A DNA stretch of 64,000 nucleotides from Kalmusia sp. IMI 367209 (GCA_027946365.1 JAPEUQ010000025.1:1-64000), one strand, 5' to 3'. Numbered from the stretch's first letter, positions 1 to 13,700 are shown. Numbers and translations: made by a program. The notes: generated by a model not told the origin, from the sequence alone.

Positions 1-3000
1 TAAGTAGTTTAGTTTCTTAAGCTATCTAAAATGAAAATAATATTAGTCACAAGCTATAATTATATTTACCTAATAATAAACTATAGAGTAGATAGACTTC
101 TTTTATAGACTAGTAATATAATTTTAAAGAAATATTAAGATCTAATTCTCTATATATAGCCAAAATAAACTAACAAAAAAGTTAAATAGCTTTAGATAAA
201 ATATATAATAGTAGATATATCTTTATTATTTATGACAATACTAGACCTTCCTAAAAACCTTTATAAAACTATATAAATCTCCTAGAAGTAGACTATAACT
301 TCATCTGCTCTTAAACTAAATATAATATAATCTATAACTAGGTCTAACTCAGAACTAAAGGAGGAAGATCTAGACCTATAATAAATTAAAGAGATACTTA
401 AAATATAAAATATATAAAGAGGAGGCTAATAAATTTTAATTAAATAATTAAAATAAATTATATTAATAGGTCCTATTTAATAATATAGTAGATATAGAAG
501 TAATTCAGACTAGTTTAAAACCCTATAGGGGACGCTTAAAATAATAATAACCTAAAGAGGATATATATTATAATATTATAATAGAAATATTAAAATATAA
601 TAAAAGAACTAACTTAGTATTTATATAACTATAAACTAAAAGGGTATCTACTTTAAGGATAATAATAAAGATACCCACTCAACTACTAAAAAAACTAAAG
701 TAAAGTTATAGAGATAATAACTTAAAAATATAATGGTTATAATAATAACTAGAAGAATATAGTAGTGAAATATAATTATTATAATAATAATTCTAGAAAT
801 ATATTAAAGTAATATAAGGATGAGGTAAACTGTAATAAGATAAGGACATAATATCTCTAGTATACTTAATTTATAGATTTATATTAACGCTATTCCTAAG
901 ACAATTCAGCTAGACCAGATAAAATAATTATAGTTTATACTAAATATATATAATCTTATCTATATACTAAGTTTATATCCTTATTAGTATATAACGGGAA
1001 GGCTACTAGATATTATATATCTAACCCATAATATTTTAGGCAAGTAGGCTATATTATAATTTTAATTATTATAGATTTTAAGCTAGTATAATAGTAGAGA
1101 TAATAATATAGTTAAGCATACTAGATAAACTATTAGTAGAAGGCGTAGAGTAGTTAGAATAGAGTATATAAATCTAAAAATCTAATTTAACTAGAAAGGA
1201 GATTATATAAAGTTATATTAAGGTAAATATTATATTAATATAAATGTATAAAACTCAAGTATAAAAAATAGATAAAGTATTCTTAGTAAATTATAAAAAA
1301 GTGGTACTAATAATACTATATTTAATAATATAAATATTATTATTATATTAAAATAGATATATATACTCTAACTACACTAAGAACGTAATATAACTCTAAA
1401 GAATTAATATACATCTTTAAATTATAATAGTAAGTAGTCTTAAAGATATAATAAACCTTATAAATTTATTCTATAATTTATAATTAAATTATTAGTATAA
1501 TACTACGACCAGAAATAAAAATCTTTACTTAAATATTCTAACACTTTAAATAATTAATATACTTCGTATAAAAAGTTACTAAATATAATATTAATAAGTT
1601 CCTCTTTAAAACTATCTCTTTATAAAATTAGCACTTTTATATAATATAACACCACTTTTATTAAATAGCTAGTAGATAAAGTGAATGGCGTAGAAGTACT
1701 AAAGAAATAAAGATAGAATAGAATAAAGTAAAATAATTAAATTAAAGATAGACTTTATTACTAGACTAGAATATTAAATAATCTTAGATATAATTCTATA
1801 TATTTACTAAAAGATTTACTTTATAGATATAATATCTAAAATAGAGAAACTACTTATAGCTATAGAGATCATATACTACTTTATAGATAACTTAGAACTA
1901 GACAGGCTTACCTTCTATAAAAATATAATTAAAGAGTTTATCTAAAAGAGTTATTAGTATTAAGCTTATAAAAATAGAGTAGATAAATATAGTATCTAGA
2001 ATTAATTTAAATTATTATCACTTATTACTATTACTATAATCTCTAAGACCTACTAAAAAGTAGTACTACTAGTAAATCTATTTAGATTATCTAAAAGGAT
2101 AGGAAAAACTATAGTACTAGAAATCTAAATATAAAATAAAGTAGAACTAAAGAAAGTAAAAAGACTAGTATAAAGAACTAAAAATAGAATAAAAGAGGAA
2201 CTTTATAATATAAAGATGGAACTAATATAAATAAAATAGTTAAAGAGATAGATTAAGATAAGAAACTAGAGAAAATATAAAAAGGATATAATAAAAAAGA
2301 GAGAGAAAGTTAATAAAAGAGAGTTATTATTTAATATCTTAAGTATAGTATATAATAACTTAATTATTATCTATAATAATAACATATAATAGATTATAAT
2401 ATATCTATAAAATAAAAATATATAAGATAAATATATAATAACTTAAATAATATTATAAATAACTAAGAGAAAAGAAATATTATAATAAAATAAGATAATA
2501 CACTACTATAGTAATAAAAAGGGTAAAAGATATAATTAAATAAATAATATTATATATACTAAATAAAGATAAAGAATACTATAATAAATAAATTTATATA
2601 TTAGTATAATAAAATAATAATAGAACCTAGTTAAATAGATAATACTAAATATACTAGGTAAAAGAAATAAAAACTATAATAAATAAAAACATATACTAAT
2701 ATAAGAGAGTAATAATACTATAAAAAGTAAATATTAAAGAAAAGAAAAGATAATAGTAAGTAATTTAAGAATAATAGTATATAATTTAAAAGATAAGGAT
2801 ATATATAATAGACTAGGAGCTACGCCCTAGCAATAATAGGATTGTAAGGAGAAGACATCTACTTAAATGAGAACCTCTCCTTTTCTTCTTTTCTACCTTA
2901 GCTAGAATTCATACCTTTTAATTAATATCTATAATATAATACTTCTAGGAGCTAGTCTATAATAAAAGTAATTTACTATATATTCTTAGTAATAAAAAGT

Positions 3001-3425
3001 AATAAATATAAAAAAATTAAGTATAACTCTAAATTAACGCTACGTATAATAAAGGGGATAATAAATATAAATCTCTACTAATAAAGATAAAAATAAGGAT
3101 AATAATAATAGTAAAAAGGAGTTTAAAGACTTTATAGATTTTAAATTTTTTAATAAAGATGATTAAGTATTAGAGTCTACTATAGAATAAATACTTAAAT
3201 AGTAAAAAAATGAGACTTTAATTAAGTTTTAGTACTCTACTTAACTTTATAATTAACTAGTAATAGTTAATATAATTAATAATTATAAATTATTTATCTA
3301 GAATATAAATATATTATTATAATTTTAATACTTATTATTATAAAATATACTTAGGAATATAAATAAATATACTAGGAATATTATAAATCTATACCCTATC
3401 TTATAGTTATAAATAAAAATATATA
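1..3425. other. A+T-rich RIP-degraded repeat DNA, left part
   Basis: The stretch is almost all A and T, with TA and ATA steps everywhere, nearly no CpG, and stop codons in all six frames. No intact gene can be read. A few GC-richer islands survive, for example near 2,810-2,900. This composition is typical of fungal repeats mutated by RIP. I could not assign the underlying transposon: some stretches around 1,680-2,000 look like reading frames in which former CAG/CAA codons became stops, but no domain was recognised. It directly abuts the left LTR at 3,426. Confidence 0.7.
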
Positions 3426-3632
3426 TATTAGGATTAAATATAGTAGTAAGTATTTCTTAAATAATAATAAGATTAAAATCTATCTTCTATCCTCTATCTT
3501 CCCTACGTTTTAAACACGTATTATACTAGTATATTTAATCAGCGTCTCATATACAGTAACTTTTATTAAGGAATATTATCTAATTATATTATTACAGCGA
3601 CCCCGCATAATACCACTTACCTTATAACTCAT
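3426..3632 (-). repeat. Left (3') LTR of the degraded Gypsy element
   Basis: The first about 85 bases (tattaggattaaatatagta onward) match the right LTR at 10,119 almost base for base. Beyond about 3,512 the two diverge strongly, apart from an A+T-rich stretch and a similar end near 3,620-3,632, so the outer boundary is approximate. The divergent middle could mean two subfamilies, recombination or patchy mutation. Confidence 0.65.
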
Positions 3633-5899
3633 CCCTCCTTTCTTCTTAATCCGTATTTTAGTTATTTATAATTTATCTCATAATGATTTATGGTACTATG
3701 ATAGACGTAATACTATCACCTTATATTACTTTATAGGCTAAGGTAGTTACTATATCTTATTATTATAGTAAAGTGAGGCTGCGAAATTACTATTATTATA
3801 TTAATAATGTTCTGCGAATGTTGGGAGTGAATATATATATGACCCTTTTAAGTTCTCTATTACTTTTATGGATCTTTTTTCTCTTTTTTAGCTTAAATTT
3901 ATTATTAACTCTCTATAGTTCTCACTACATTACTATTATATTATTTAATCTTCTTCTATCTATTACTGCTATCTACTATTTTAGATACTTTTAATATAGA
4001 TTTATTCTTTAATTATATTTTACTATTACTAATCCTTTATATAGACTCCTCTCTCTTATTATTTTATTTTAGAGGTAAAACTCTAGTAGCTTTATTATCT
4101 CTACTATTTAAAAAATTGTATTAGTACTAAAGAATAAAAGTATAATATTCTCTTTTTATAAGAAGTATATATATTATATAAACTTATATAAATTTATAAG
4201 TCTATTCTTATTAATTTTATAAAAGAGATAAATATTCTATTTTATATTACTAAGATATATACTTTCTAGTAGTAATAATACTATTATATATAAGGTTTTA
4301 GACTCTTATAAAGACTATAGGACCTAATAAAGAATATCTTATAAAGAAGATAAAATAGTAGTATTTATAAGTTAATTAAAGTAGAGATTATCCTTCTCTA
4401 AATAGATATAATTAACTATCTTACTACTACTATTAAGGATATTTTAGATATCTTCTATTTTTTTAATATATTTTTTTCTTTTTATTAGGCGTTCACTATT
4501 ATCTAACGTTAGTAGTCTAGGTAAATACCTCTTAACTCTATTAATATATAGATTAATTTTTTATTTATTATCTCTATATTATCTTTATCTTACTTTCTTA
4601 TTATCTTTCTATTAAATATTATTAAATTATCGAACTTTAGGAAAAGTTGATTCTTCTTAGGAACTTTAAGTAGTAATTTATTCTTATAGTTAAAGTAATA
4701 CTAACTCATTACTAGAAGAGCCTGGCGGAGATATAGATTAAAGAATAAAAGTTTTACCTAAATAAAATAACTCTAGGCGTCTCTCTATTTAATAGTTTTA
4801 TTAAAAGATCTCTATAGACCTAGTTCCTTTTTATTATTTTCTTAGTAGTATACTATATTAAAATTAATATTTTAATAAGTTCTTATAAATAGATACTAAT
4901 TATAAAGCTACTACTTCTATAGAGAAAAAAAAGTATAATAATAGTATATTATCTATAGAATATACTAGAAAGGCCCCTCTACTAGCTAATAGAAAGAAGA
5001 AGAAAAAGAATTTAATATCTTTCTCTAGTATCTAAGGCCGTCGACTCCTACTAGTAAAAATATTATAAATAAGGTAAAGATAAGACTAAGATTAAGTTAC
5101 TCTATATATAGTTACTTCTAGTTTTAATCTAGAGATATAATATTTATATAGTAAAATTAACGTTATAGTAATAATCTTTAAACCTTATTAAAAATAAAAT
5201 TTTATATTTTCTATTCTTTTCTAATTAAACTATAATATTAGCTTACTACTAATATCTTCTTTAGATATATATTAATTAAATTCTTCTATCTAGCCTTTTT
5301 ATTTAACTAAGTATTATATTACTCCACATATTTTCTTTTATTTAATAGACTAGTTAACTTTATATTATTCCTTTACTTCTTACTATTATTAAGATTAATA
5401 GAACTAGAAGGTTTAAAATTATCTTTTAGTCTTTTCTAATATAAGCTTTAGTACTAAGATATAAAATATAGAATAAATCCTTAAAGTAATAGTAATAAAG
5501 TCTTTAAGTCTGTTTTTAATTTTAGATTCTATTATTAAAACGGCCTAATATATTATAGAGATAGCCTTTTACTTAAGTACTATAGCTTTAAGTTCTTAGT
5601 TAATAATAGAACTTACTTATTTATTTTAAATATTTATATTTATATTTTTATTATAATACTATTTTTAGGCTTCTACTATAGTAATCTACTATTCTTCTAT
5701 TTCTAATAGTCTTCTTCTAGACGACTTATTTATTTTATAATAGAGGATATTAGATTATATTATTATTTTATAGTTAAGTTATAGGTAAAACCCATAGTAT
5801 ATAAAGAATAAAAAAGAGTATCTTATAGTTACGTTTTTAAATTATTATATATAAACTCTACTAAGGATAGTAATATAACTAGTTCTTTTAATTCTCTAA

Positions 5900-6290
5900 T
5901 ATATATATTTATAAATATTATTTTAGGATTTAGTTCTATTATTTCATCTACTTATTAATTTATAAATAAAAATAATATTTAGTTATTACTTTATCTTTAT
6001 TATAAAGTAGAACTCTAACTAAAATATTAATATAAATATAAATTTTTTTATCTAATACTATATCTTTTAAAAATTTAAAAAAAATCTAATAATCTAGTTT
6101 ATAAAAATATTAGTTAGTTAGCTACGTTTATATCTTTTATTATAGAGAAATTATTATATCTTAATATAGTAATTAACTCTTTATAAAAATTATATTATAG
6201 ATATAGTTATAACGCTTACTTAGTAATAGTCCTATAATAAAATCTATAGTTAGTTCTTACTATAGTTACTATAAATATAAGTAGTAAATT
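5900..6290 (-). pseudogene. Gypsy integrase catalytic-core relic
   Basis: On the minus strand around 6,270-6,200 a degraded block reads TIDFIIGLLLSKRYNYIYN. It corresponds to the conserved xMDFITGLPxSxGYDxI segment that carries the first catalytic Asp of Gypsy-type integrases. Following residues decay into stops. Its place downstream of the RT relic supports the Gypsy assignment. The HHCC finger and the remaining acidic residues could not be read with confidence. Confidence 0.65.
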
Positions 6291-7469
6291 AAACTTCTTT
6301 ATAAGATACTACTTTAGTTCTTTTATCCTTAAGTATATCTATAGGAGTTAATATACTCCTTATATAGTCTCTATAACTTAGCTAGAATACTAGTTCCATA
6401 ATCTATTAATTCTAAGGGTCTTTATTTATTTAGTAACCTACTAGTCTTATTATACTATTCTATAGATTTCCGTCCTGAGCGCTAGCTTATTTAGCATATA
6501 TACCTATTTTCGGAGTAATATACCTCTCTCTTCTAGTTTCTACTATTCTAACTATCTACCCCTGCCTCATCTTTATAATAATAAAATAATAATATTAGTA
6601 TACTTTTATATTATAAATATATTAGAAACTTATAACTTTTTAGATTAGTTTTAAAAGTAATTTATCTAGTAACTTATATATTTATTAGATCTTTAGGGCC
6701 TTTTGAGCCTATCATCTAGTTATTCACCTTAATACTAATATAGTACTAACTTTTAATAACTTTTAGACTATTTTAACTATTTTAATTCCTCTTTAGGTAT
6801 TACTATATTAGTTATCTCCTCTATCCTTATTAGATTAGACTATAAAGTTTATATTAATTATTTTAACTTTATCTCCTACCGCATGGTTCTAGGGTCTTAG
6901 AAATATAAACTAGTATTCTTCTAGTTTTAGTAAACTCTATAGTATTAAGAGTATATTTCTATTTAAAGATATTATCTTTCTATTTATATTTATTAGTTAT
7001 TTTAATAGTCTATTTATAAGATTAGTCTTTCTATTCTATACTTTATTTTAAAGTTATATACTACTAAGAAGACTATCTACCTAGTTTATCTATATAATAG
7101 GACTTTTATTTTTATAAAGTTATATAAGTTATTATAGTTTATAAGGACTTCTAGAGTATATACTAGCCCCCTTAATATAGTGGCGTTAGTACTTCATTAC
7201 CTCTATAATAGTTACTAGTTCTAAATTATATATATAATAATTATCCTCTACTAGCGTTAACTTTCTTAACTAAAATATAATAAAATATTAATTCTCTATT
7301 TTTATCTTTTATAAGAAGATTCCTACTAGTTTAGAAATTAAGGCGTCTATTTCTAGATATAAGGGTAATATAGAATTATAATATTATAAAAAGTAATACT
7401 ATTAAAAAGATATTATATAACTAGTGCTTTACTTTCTTAGTATTTATAATCTACCTAAAGGAGCTCTAT

Positions 7470-8120
7470 TTCTTTTCTTCTTTTAAGCCTTTTAGTAGAT
7501 CTGTGATAGACTTTATAATAAGGAAGAATCTCTTAATAAATTATTTATAAAAGTTTATAAAGTCTATAAATACTTAAATATCTTTAATAAATTTAATCTT
7601 TAGTTAGACTACTATTATCTCTACCTAGCTTTAATTCATCTATACGCCGTTGAGTCACACGATAAATTCTAGAAATTTAATCTAATTAATTCTAAAGACG
7701 TATTTCTTTAGATTTATAAATAGACTATATTATTATAGCCTCTTAAGGACTTTTTATACATACTCTAGTGGTTTTCCTTTTTTTTTTAAAAAGATAAGGA
7801 TATCGTCTAGATAGACTATATAAAATATATTAGTATACTTAGTTAATATATAGTTAATATAGCCTTAAAAATTATTAAAATATTAGTAAGACTAAAAGAT
7901 ATTATTATATACTTAAAGTAATTATATTTATATATAAAATATTATCTTCTACTTATTACCTTACTAAATTTATATTTAGTAATAGATATCCTTTAGGTCT
8001 AGCTTTATAAAGTATACTAAGCCTAATAGTCTACTTAGTATTTTATTAATTAGTAATAAAATTAGTTAATTCTTTCTAGTAACTTTATTTAAGTCTTTAT
8101 AGTTTATATAGAGCCTTAGC
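7470..8120 (-). pseudogene. Gypsy reverse-transcriptase relic
   Basis: Read on the minus strand with stops ignored, the RT blocks appear in order. A LR(L/F)xxDYRxLNK-like block lies near 8,100-8,060, a FIKLDLKDIYY block near 8,020-7,984, and the catalytic YLDD at 7,802-7,813 sits inside FYIVYLDDILI. A FxxFINFYKxFI block follows near 7,570-7,520, then TDLLKGLKEE at about 7,500-7,480. These match the conserved Ty3/Gypsy RT order (fingers, palm aspartates, then the FLGFxNFYRRFI segment leading to RNase H). Stops and frame breaks throughout make it a pseudogene. Confidence 0.85.
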
Positions 8121-10118
8121 GTATTATCCTTCTTAAAAATAAATAGTACTAGGATCTCTACTAGACTAATACTTTTTTAAATCTAATTTTACTCTTTTAC
8201 TTTTACTATATAGTTATATAGGGTCTCTAGTTCTTTTAGGAATAAGTTATATAGTAGTCTAAAGGGTATAAAGATATCTTTTCTAGTTTTATTATATAAT
8301 TAGTATACTAATATTCTAGTAATATTCTAATAATATCCTTATTTATAATATTTTAAAATCCCTTAATACTTTAGATAGTATAGTTAAATCTTTATTTTCT
8401 TCTTTTATTTCTCTTATATTACTAACTACTATAGTATATACCTCTATTTAGTCTTTTATTAATTCTATAAACTTAGTAATATTTTCTATCTAAAGTATTA
8501 TCTTTTTAACTCTCTAACGCCACCTTATTATATTATAGTTAAGGAGAACGTTTCCCTTTATTAAAGCTAATATTCTAGAGTTACTAGGTCTACGTAGTTA
8601 GATACTCTATAGATTATAGTAGTTATTTAATATAGTACGCCCTAGTTATCCTTTATACTTATAATTACTTAGTAGGCGTAATAATTTCTTACTAGTATAA
8701 AGTTTATTATTTTTAAAAGAATAATATTATATTTATAATTTCTATTAAATATAACTCTACTACTAGTTTTTATTAATAATATTTACTATTACTTTAAAGT
8801 TAAGTAAAAGATATATTATCTACTCTTATCTTTACTATCTTAAATTATTTTTTCTACCTAAAAACGTCCTTACTTATATATATCTATAAGGGTAGGTATT
8901 TCTTTTAGGCTCGTCCTTTTTCATATTAATAATATTAATATCTATAGTAGAAACTCTAGATTAACTTAACTTACTACGTTTCACCTAGTAGTCTCTTTCC
9001 TAGTATTTTATTTTTTTATAGTATCTATATTAATCTCTTAAAAGTATTAAGTCTACTACTCTATCTTACTATACTATTAGGATGATAATGTTTTAATAGG
9101 GTTATATTAATATATCTTCTTATAGTATTATAAATTTTATACTAATACTATAACTTAGTATTTACTATAGTATTATTATCGTGATATTAGATTCTTATAA
9201 GTTATCTTCTAGAGTAATTATATACTCTACTAGTTCCTTTTATATTTTTAAAAAATTATTATAGTTAGCTACTACTATTTATAGTTCTTATTATAGCTTA
9301 CTATATAAATATATAATAAGGTGTTTCTATTTATAAATAGGACTAATCTAGTTCTCTAGTGTAGCTAGGTAAGCTATAAATTTATTTACTAATTAACCCT
9401 CTCTCTATATAGCCTATTAGTATTATATAGTTATTTATAGCTTATAATTAATAGGGCTCTTTATCTAATTAAGTAAGAAGCTTATTATCTATTACTAATC
9501 TAGTATCTTAGCATTACTTTTAAGTTTATATTATAGTTATAGCTAGTATAGTATCGGCTCTAAGGATTATAATATAAATATAATCTACTAATCTTTAGTT
9601 ATAAATACTTAAGGATCTAGCCTAAACGTAATCTATACCTAAATCTTAAAGTTATAGTATTTCCTAATACTCTACCCTTAAAGATAGGAATTAGTTTAAT
9701 TTTTAAACTTTAATAAGATAGCTTTATTATATTACTATATAGCCATTATTACTATAATAGATATTTATATTTATTACTATCTATTATCTTTAATATAAAG
9801 ACTATAGATATACTTTATATATTATTTTTAGTATAAAGTTAAGTACTAGCCTATACTTTCTATCTATAATTTTAACTTTTAAAACGTAAATCTCTTCTAG
9901 CTTTACTAGCTTATCTTAACGCCACTTAAGCCTTATTAGTTACTTTTATAGGGAATAGATTTTTCTATTAACTCTATCTCTAACTTATTTTTATCTATTT
10001 ATATATAGTCTTTAGTGGGTTCTTTATAGTATTCTATTAATATATTTATATTTCTCTGGTATTTCTATTATGAGGATACTAAGCCGCTATCCTATAAAAT
10101 AGGAAGAGATTTTAAAAT

Positions 10119-10311
10119 TATTAGGATTAAATATAATAGTAAGTATTTCTTAAATAATAATAAGATTAAAATCTATCTTCTACCCTCTATCTTTCTCTAC
10201 GTTTTAAGGGTATTACGTTAGCGCGTTCCTAGCGCCTCGCCTACGCGACGCTTTTAGTAAGAAATCATTACGTAATTATATTATTATGAGATTACGTACT
10301 TTACTCTTATA
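10119..10311 (-). repeat. Right (5') LTR of the degraded Gypsy element
   Basis: This 193-bp sequence aligns end to end with the 196-bp solo LTR at 37,182-37,377 read in the opposite orientation. Differences are mostly C to T and G to A (for example CAGCGAGCATTCC in the solo copy is TAGTAAGTATTTC here). A GC-rich core near 10,218-10,250 (gcgcgttcctagcgcctcgc) is almost unmutated. Minus-strand ends correspond to TG...CA, mutated to TA...TA. Confidence 0.85.
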
Positions 10312-12470
10312 ATATATATTAAATTCTCTTAAATTATTAATATATCTTATAACTTCTTTAGTTTTATTATATCTTTTTATTATACTACTATTCTTATTTA
10401 TTTTACTTATAATATTTATTCTTTAATCCCTATAGTTTTTATCTATCCTTAATTAATTTTAATTAAGCGCCTCCTAAATTATTAGAGGGCGAACTTAGAA
10501 CACCCTAATATTAATTAAATATCTAATCTAATATAAATACTAAGTAGTAACTTCTAACTATTATATATAATAATATTAGTAATAATAAAATACTAACTTA
10601 TACTATTTAAACTTAATTATAAAAAGAAGATATTAATTAAGATTTTATTAAGAATATAATTCTATGCCTCACTTATATTATTAATCTAGTTATCTAGGAT
10701 ATCATTTATCTTAAGCTAGTAGCTCCTAGTAAGCTAGAGGTTAAAGAGAATCTATAATAGCGCTATATAAATAAGATTTAATTAGAAATTTTAATACTAA
10801 ATTTTCTTTAGAAGATAAACCAGCTTTTATTATAGATATTTATTATAGACTAAGTTATAGCTAGCTTTAAGTAATATATAAAGTAATTAATTAATCTCTA
10901 TAATATTTTAAATATTTTATTACTACTTAGTAATCCCTACTATTAAAAGAACGTCTCTCTATTATATAAAACGTAAGAACTTATTAAAATTTAATATTTA
11001 ATATATATAATCGTATAGTTAAGCTTTAGTTATATATTAATAAATGGCTTAAATAAGAAATTAACTTAAAAATAACTCCTTATATTACTAGGGCTACTAG
11101 TAATAATAATAATATAAAGATAGATTTTTATAACCTTAAATAATTTTAACTATCTTATACTAAATAGTACTATTTTAAGCTTATTATAATTATACTAAAG
11201 AGATTTAAGGATATAATTAACTCTTTAAGCTAAAACTAAAAATTATAGATCTAATATATCTAGTTTATATATAACTAACTCTTTAATTTTTAGATAAGAT
11301 AATAGAAGAGCTTAATAAAAATTTAAAGAATAGAGATAATATAAAGTAACTAATAGTAGTAAAAGTTATAATTAAAAAGAATAAATTAAACTAAGTAAGT
11401 ACTATTTAAAAATAGATATAGAGTGGGGCTTCTTATTTAACTATATAATTATTCTTAATCTAATATAAAAAGCTTATAGTATATAAAATATTATTATTAT
11501 AACTATTTATTATAGTAATTACTAATACTATCTATAGGATAATACTTAAAAACTTAAAATAAATATAACTATTATTAGTAATTTCTTTAATACCTTAATT
11601 ATTATAATAATAAAGAAACTAGAGATTTTACTTTAATTTTAACTATTTATTTTAAATAATTATTAGGTATAGAGTAGTTCTAGAAGCCCCTATCCTTAAA
11701 CTAATTATAATTAAGTAGTATTTTAATATTTAGCTAAAACTAAGGTACTAGCTTATAATATATAAAAGAAGAGTAAAGAGTAATATATTAAAAAAAAGAA
11801 GTTTATCTAAGTATATTTTATATTATTATAGATAAATCTTTTAATATTTTATAATAGTAGAAAGTAAATAAGAATATTTATTCTTATCTTATTTAAATTA
11901 TAAAAGATATTCTATTTATTTAAATTACTATAGTAAGTATTAAATATATTTTTAATATTATAAAAAATATAGTTAGAGATTAGAAATATTATCTTTTAGT
12001 CTACAGAATTTTAGTAAATTATATTTTTTTAAGTATATAATTTTTTTAAGAGAAGGAGTAATATATTATTATAGAGAATAGTTTAATATCTTATAATAAA
12101 GTAAATAATTTTTTTAAGTTTTTAACCTCTTTAGATTATATAAATAGTATAGAGGAGGAAGAGATTATAGAGAAAAAGAAATTATAGATAAAAAGAGATT
12201 ATAGAGTAGAAAGATATTATATATATTTCTAATATAAATAGGAGTAAATACTTTAATTATATAAATATTAAAGGATTTAACCTCCTTTACGTTACTATAT
12301 TTAATAACTATTATAAATAAATAGTTTATATCTCTAACTTCCACTAGTAAAGTATTCTATAAAAGTTATAAATATTTTCTTAAATATACTTTCTAGTAAT
12401 AGAATTATATAAAATATTAATATAAATTATTATTATATAAATTTAACCTAGATAGAAATCTTTAATTTAA

Positions 12471-12582
12471 CCTATACCTAAGGTCCGTATAATCTAACCC
12501 TAACCTATATCTAAAGTCTATATAATCTAACTCTAATTTATATCTAAAGTTTATATAATCTAACTCTAATCTATATCTAATA
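12471..12582 (+). repeat. 33-bp tandem repeat, about 3.3 copies
   Basis: Copies read cctatacctaaggtccgtat..., cctatatctaaagtctatat..., tttatatctaaagtttatat.... The first copy keeps C and G where the following ones have T and A, so the copies differ mainly by RIP-type transitions. Confidence 0.75.
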
Positions 12583-12617
12583 TTTAGTAATAGCTAACTT
12601 AACTCTAATTTATTTAT

Positions 12618-12671
12618 AATTAACCCCAATCCATTTACTAGTCTAATTAACCCCAATCCATTTATTAGTCT
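12618..12671 (+). repeat. 27-bp direct tandem repeat, 2 copies
   Basis: Two adjacent copies of aattaaccccaatccattta plus ctagtct/ttagtct differ by one C to T change. Confidence 0.8.
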
Positions 12672-12859
12672 ACTTAGGACTAGTTATTTTAAGTTAGGCT
12701 TTAACAACTTTATACTAGAATTAATAGTAAAAAGGATGACTCAAGTTATATTAAGTGAATAATACTTCACTTTTCTAAAGTATGCGCGCAGCGCGGGTTT
12801 TACGCAGCTCACTCACTTGGCTTTCTTGGCGTATTAGACCCTATTGATCCTAGCGCGAT

Positions 12860-13340
12860 ATGCCTCAACACCATAGCAACTTCACGATGTCCTCGTTACA
12901 TGTCGCCACCTACCGTCTGAGTGCCTCATACCTCCACGACGTATACGCCGATCGCCGAAAGCGCGATTACCCTCGATCGATACAGGGCTGCCGAATGCCC
13001 TCCGTCCCAATTCGAGCCATCGCGTTCCCTCGATCGTTCCAGGGCTGCCGATTGCCCTCCGTCCCAATTCGAGCCATAACGATGTTCGCTTCGTCGGCAG
13101 CACCGTTCCTGTGCTGAGGGAGGGGGCATACCGGCTGAGTGCCTCATACCTCCGTGACGTATACGCCGATCGCCGAACCGAACCTCGCGTTATCCTCAAT
13201 CAATAGGGCTGCCGCATGCCCTCCATCCTAATTCGAGTCATTGCGTTATCTTTAATCGTTACAGGCTCACCGCCTACCCTCTATCCTAATTTAAACTAAA
13301 CGATACTCTCTCCATCGGCAGCACTATTACTATGCTAGGT
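12860..13340 (+). repeat. GC-rich tandem duplication with about 215-bp units
   Basis: A unit starting at gagtgcctcatacctcc occurs near 12,920 and again near 13,138. Each contains gacgtatacgccgatcgccg and the module cagggctgccg...ccctcc...cccaattcgagcc, which is itself duplicated inside the first unit. The second copy has extra C to T changes toward its end (about 13,230-13,300). ORFs on both strands here are by-products of GC-rich sequence and are not called. Confidence 0.75.
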
Positions 13341-13359
13341 GAGGGGAGGGGTAGAGGAT

Positions 13360-13700
13360 ACCATACTCGTGTTGCGGAGGATATAACGCTCAAGTGTCCT
13401 GGGGAGGATCTCGCTCTTGTGGCATGCGGACGATCTCGCTCCATTTTCATGGGGAGGGTATCGTTCCGTGTGCTGCGCACAAGGTGATACTTGTGCTGGA
13501 CATGACACTCGTGGCTGCGCTTGGTGAGGCATTGGCCTGGCGGAGGATATAACGCTCGAGTGTCCTGGGGAGGACCTCGCTCTTGTGGCATAAGGGCGAT
13601 GCCGCTCCATTCTTCATGGGGAGGGTCTCGTTCCTTGTGTCTAGGGGGAGGATCTCGCCTCATGTTCTGCGCACGAGGTGATACTTGTGCTGGACTGGAT
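13360..13700 (+). repeat. Degenerate GC-rich direct repeat
   Basis: The segment ggaggatataacgctc...gtgtcctggggaggatctcgctcttgtggcat appears near 13,376 and again near 13,540. Between them a linking unit (gatacttgtgctggacatgacactcgtggctgcgcttggtg) is also repeated near 13,680. Confidence 0.7.

Larger units (their letters stand above)
3426..10311 (-). mobile_element. RIP-degraded Ty3/Gypsy LTR retrotransposon
   Basis: Two directly repeated LTR-like sequences, at 3,426 and 10,119-10,311, bound about 6.5 kb of A+T-rich DNA. On the minus strand the interior still shows Gypsy pol signatures in the order reverse transcriptase (about 8,120-7,470) then integrase (from about 6,270 downward). RT before integrase is the Ty3/Gypsy order; Copia elements have integrase first. 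The 5' LTR is therefore the right one, and gag would lie at about 9-10 kb, where nothing is readable. Stops interrupt every domain, mostly where CAG, CAA, CGA or TGG codons could have become TAG, TAA or TGA. The 5 bases outside both ends read atata, which fits a 5-bp target duplication but is weak evidence in such A+T-rich DNA. The element must be inactive. Confidence 0.85.
10312..12780. other. A+T-rich RIP-degraded DNA, right part
   Basis: The composition is the same as in the rest of the left block: no usable reading frame, TA-rich, almost no CpG. It may hold further transposon relics, but none was identified. Short tandem repeats appear at its right end (listed separately). It ends abruptly at about 12,780, where GC-rich DNA begins. 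Confidence 0.65.

Noticed and set aside
3773..3994. 73-codon plus-strand ORF in the A+T-rich block
   Set aside because: Leu/Tyr/Ile-only composition produced by A+T-rich DNA inside the Gypsy element; no start context or motif.
12480..12520. Telomere-like ccctaa near a 33-bp repeat
   Set aside because: Only isolated aaccctaacc strings; no tandem TTAGGG/CCCTAA array anywhere in the window.
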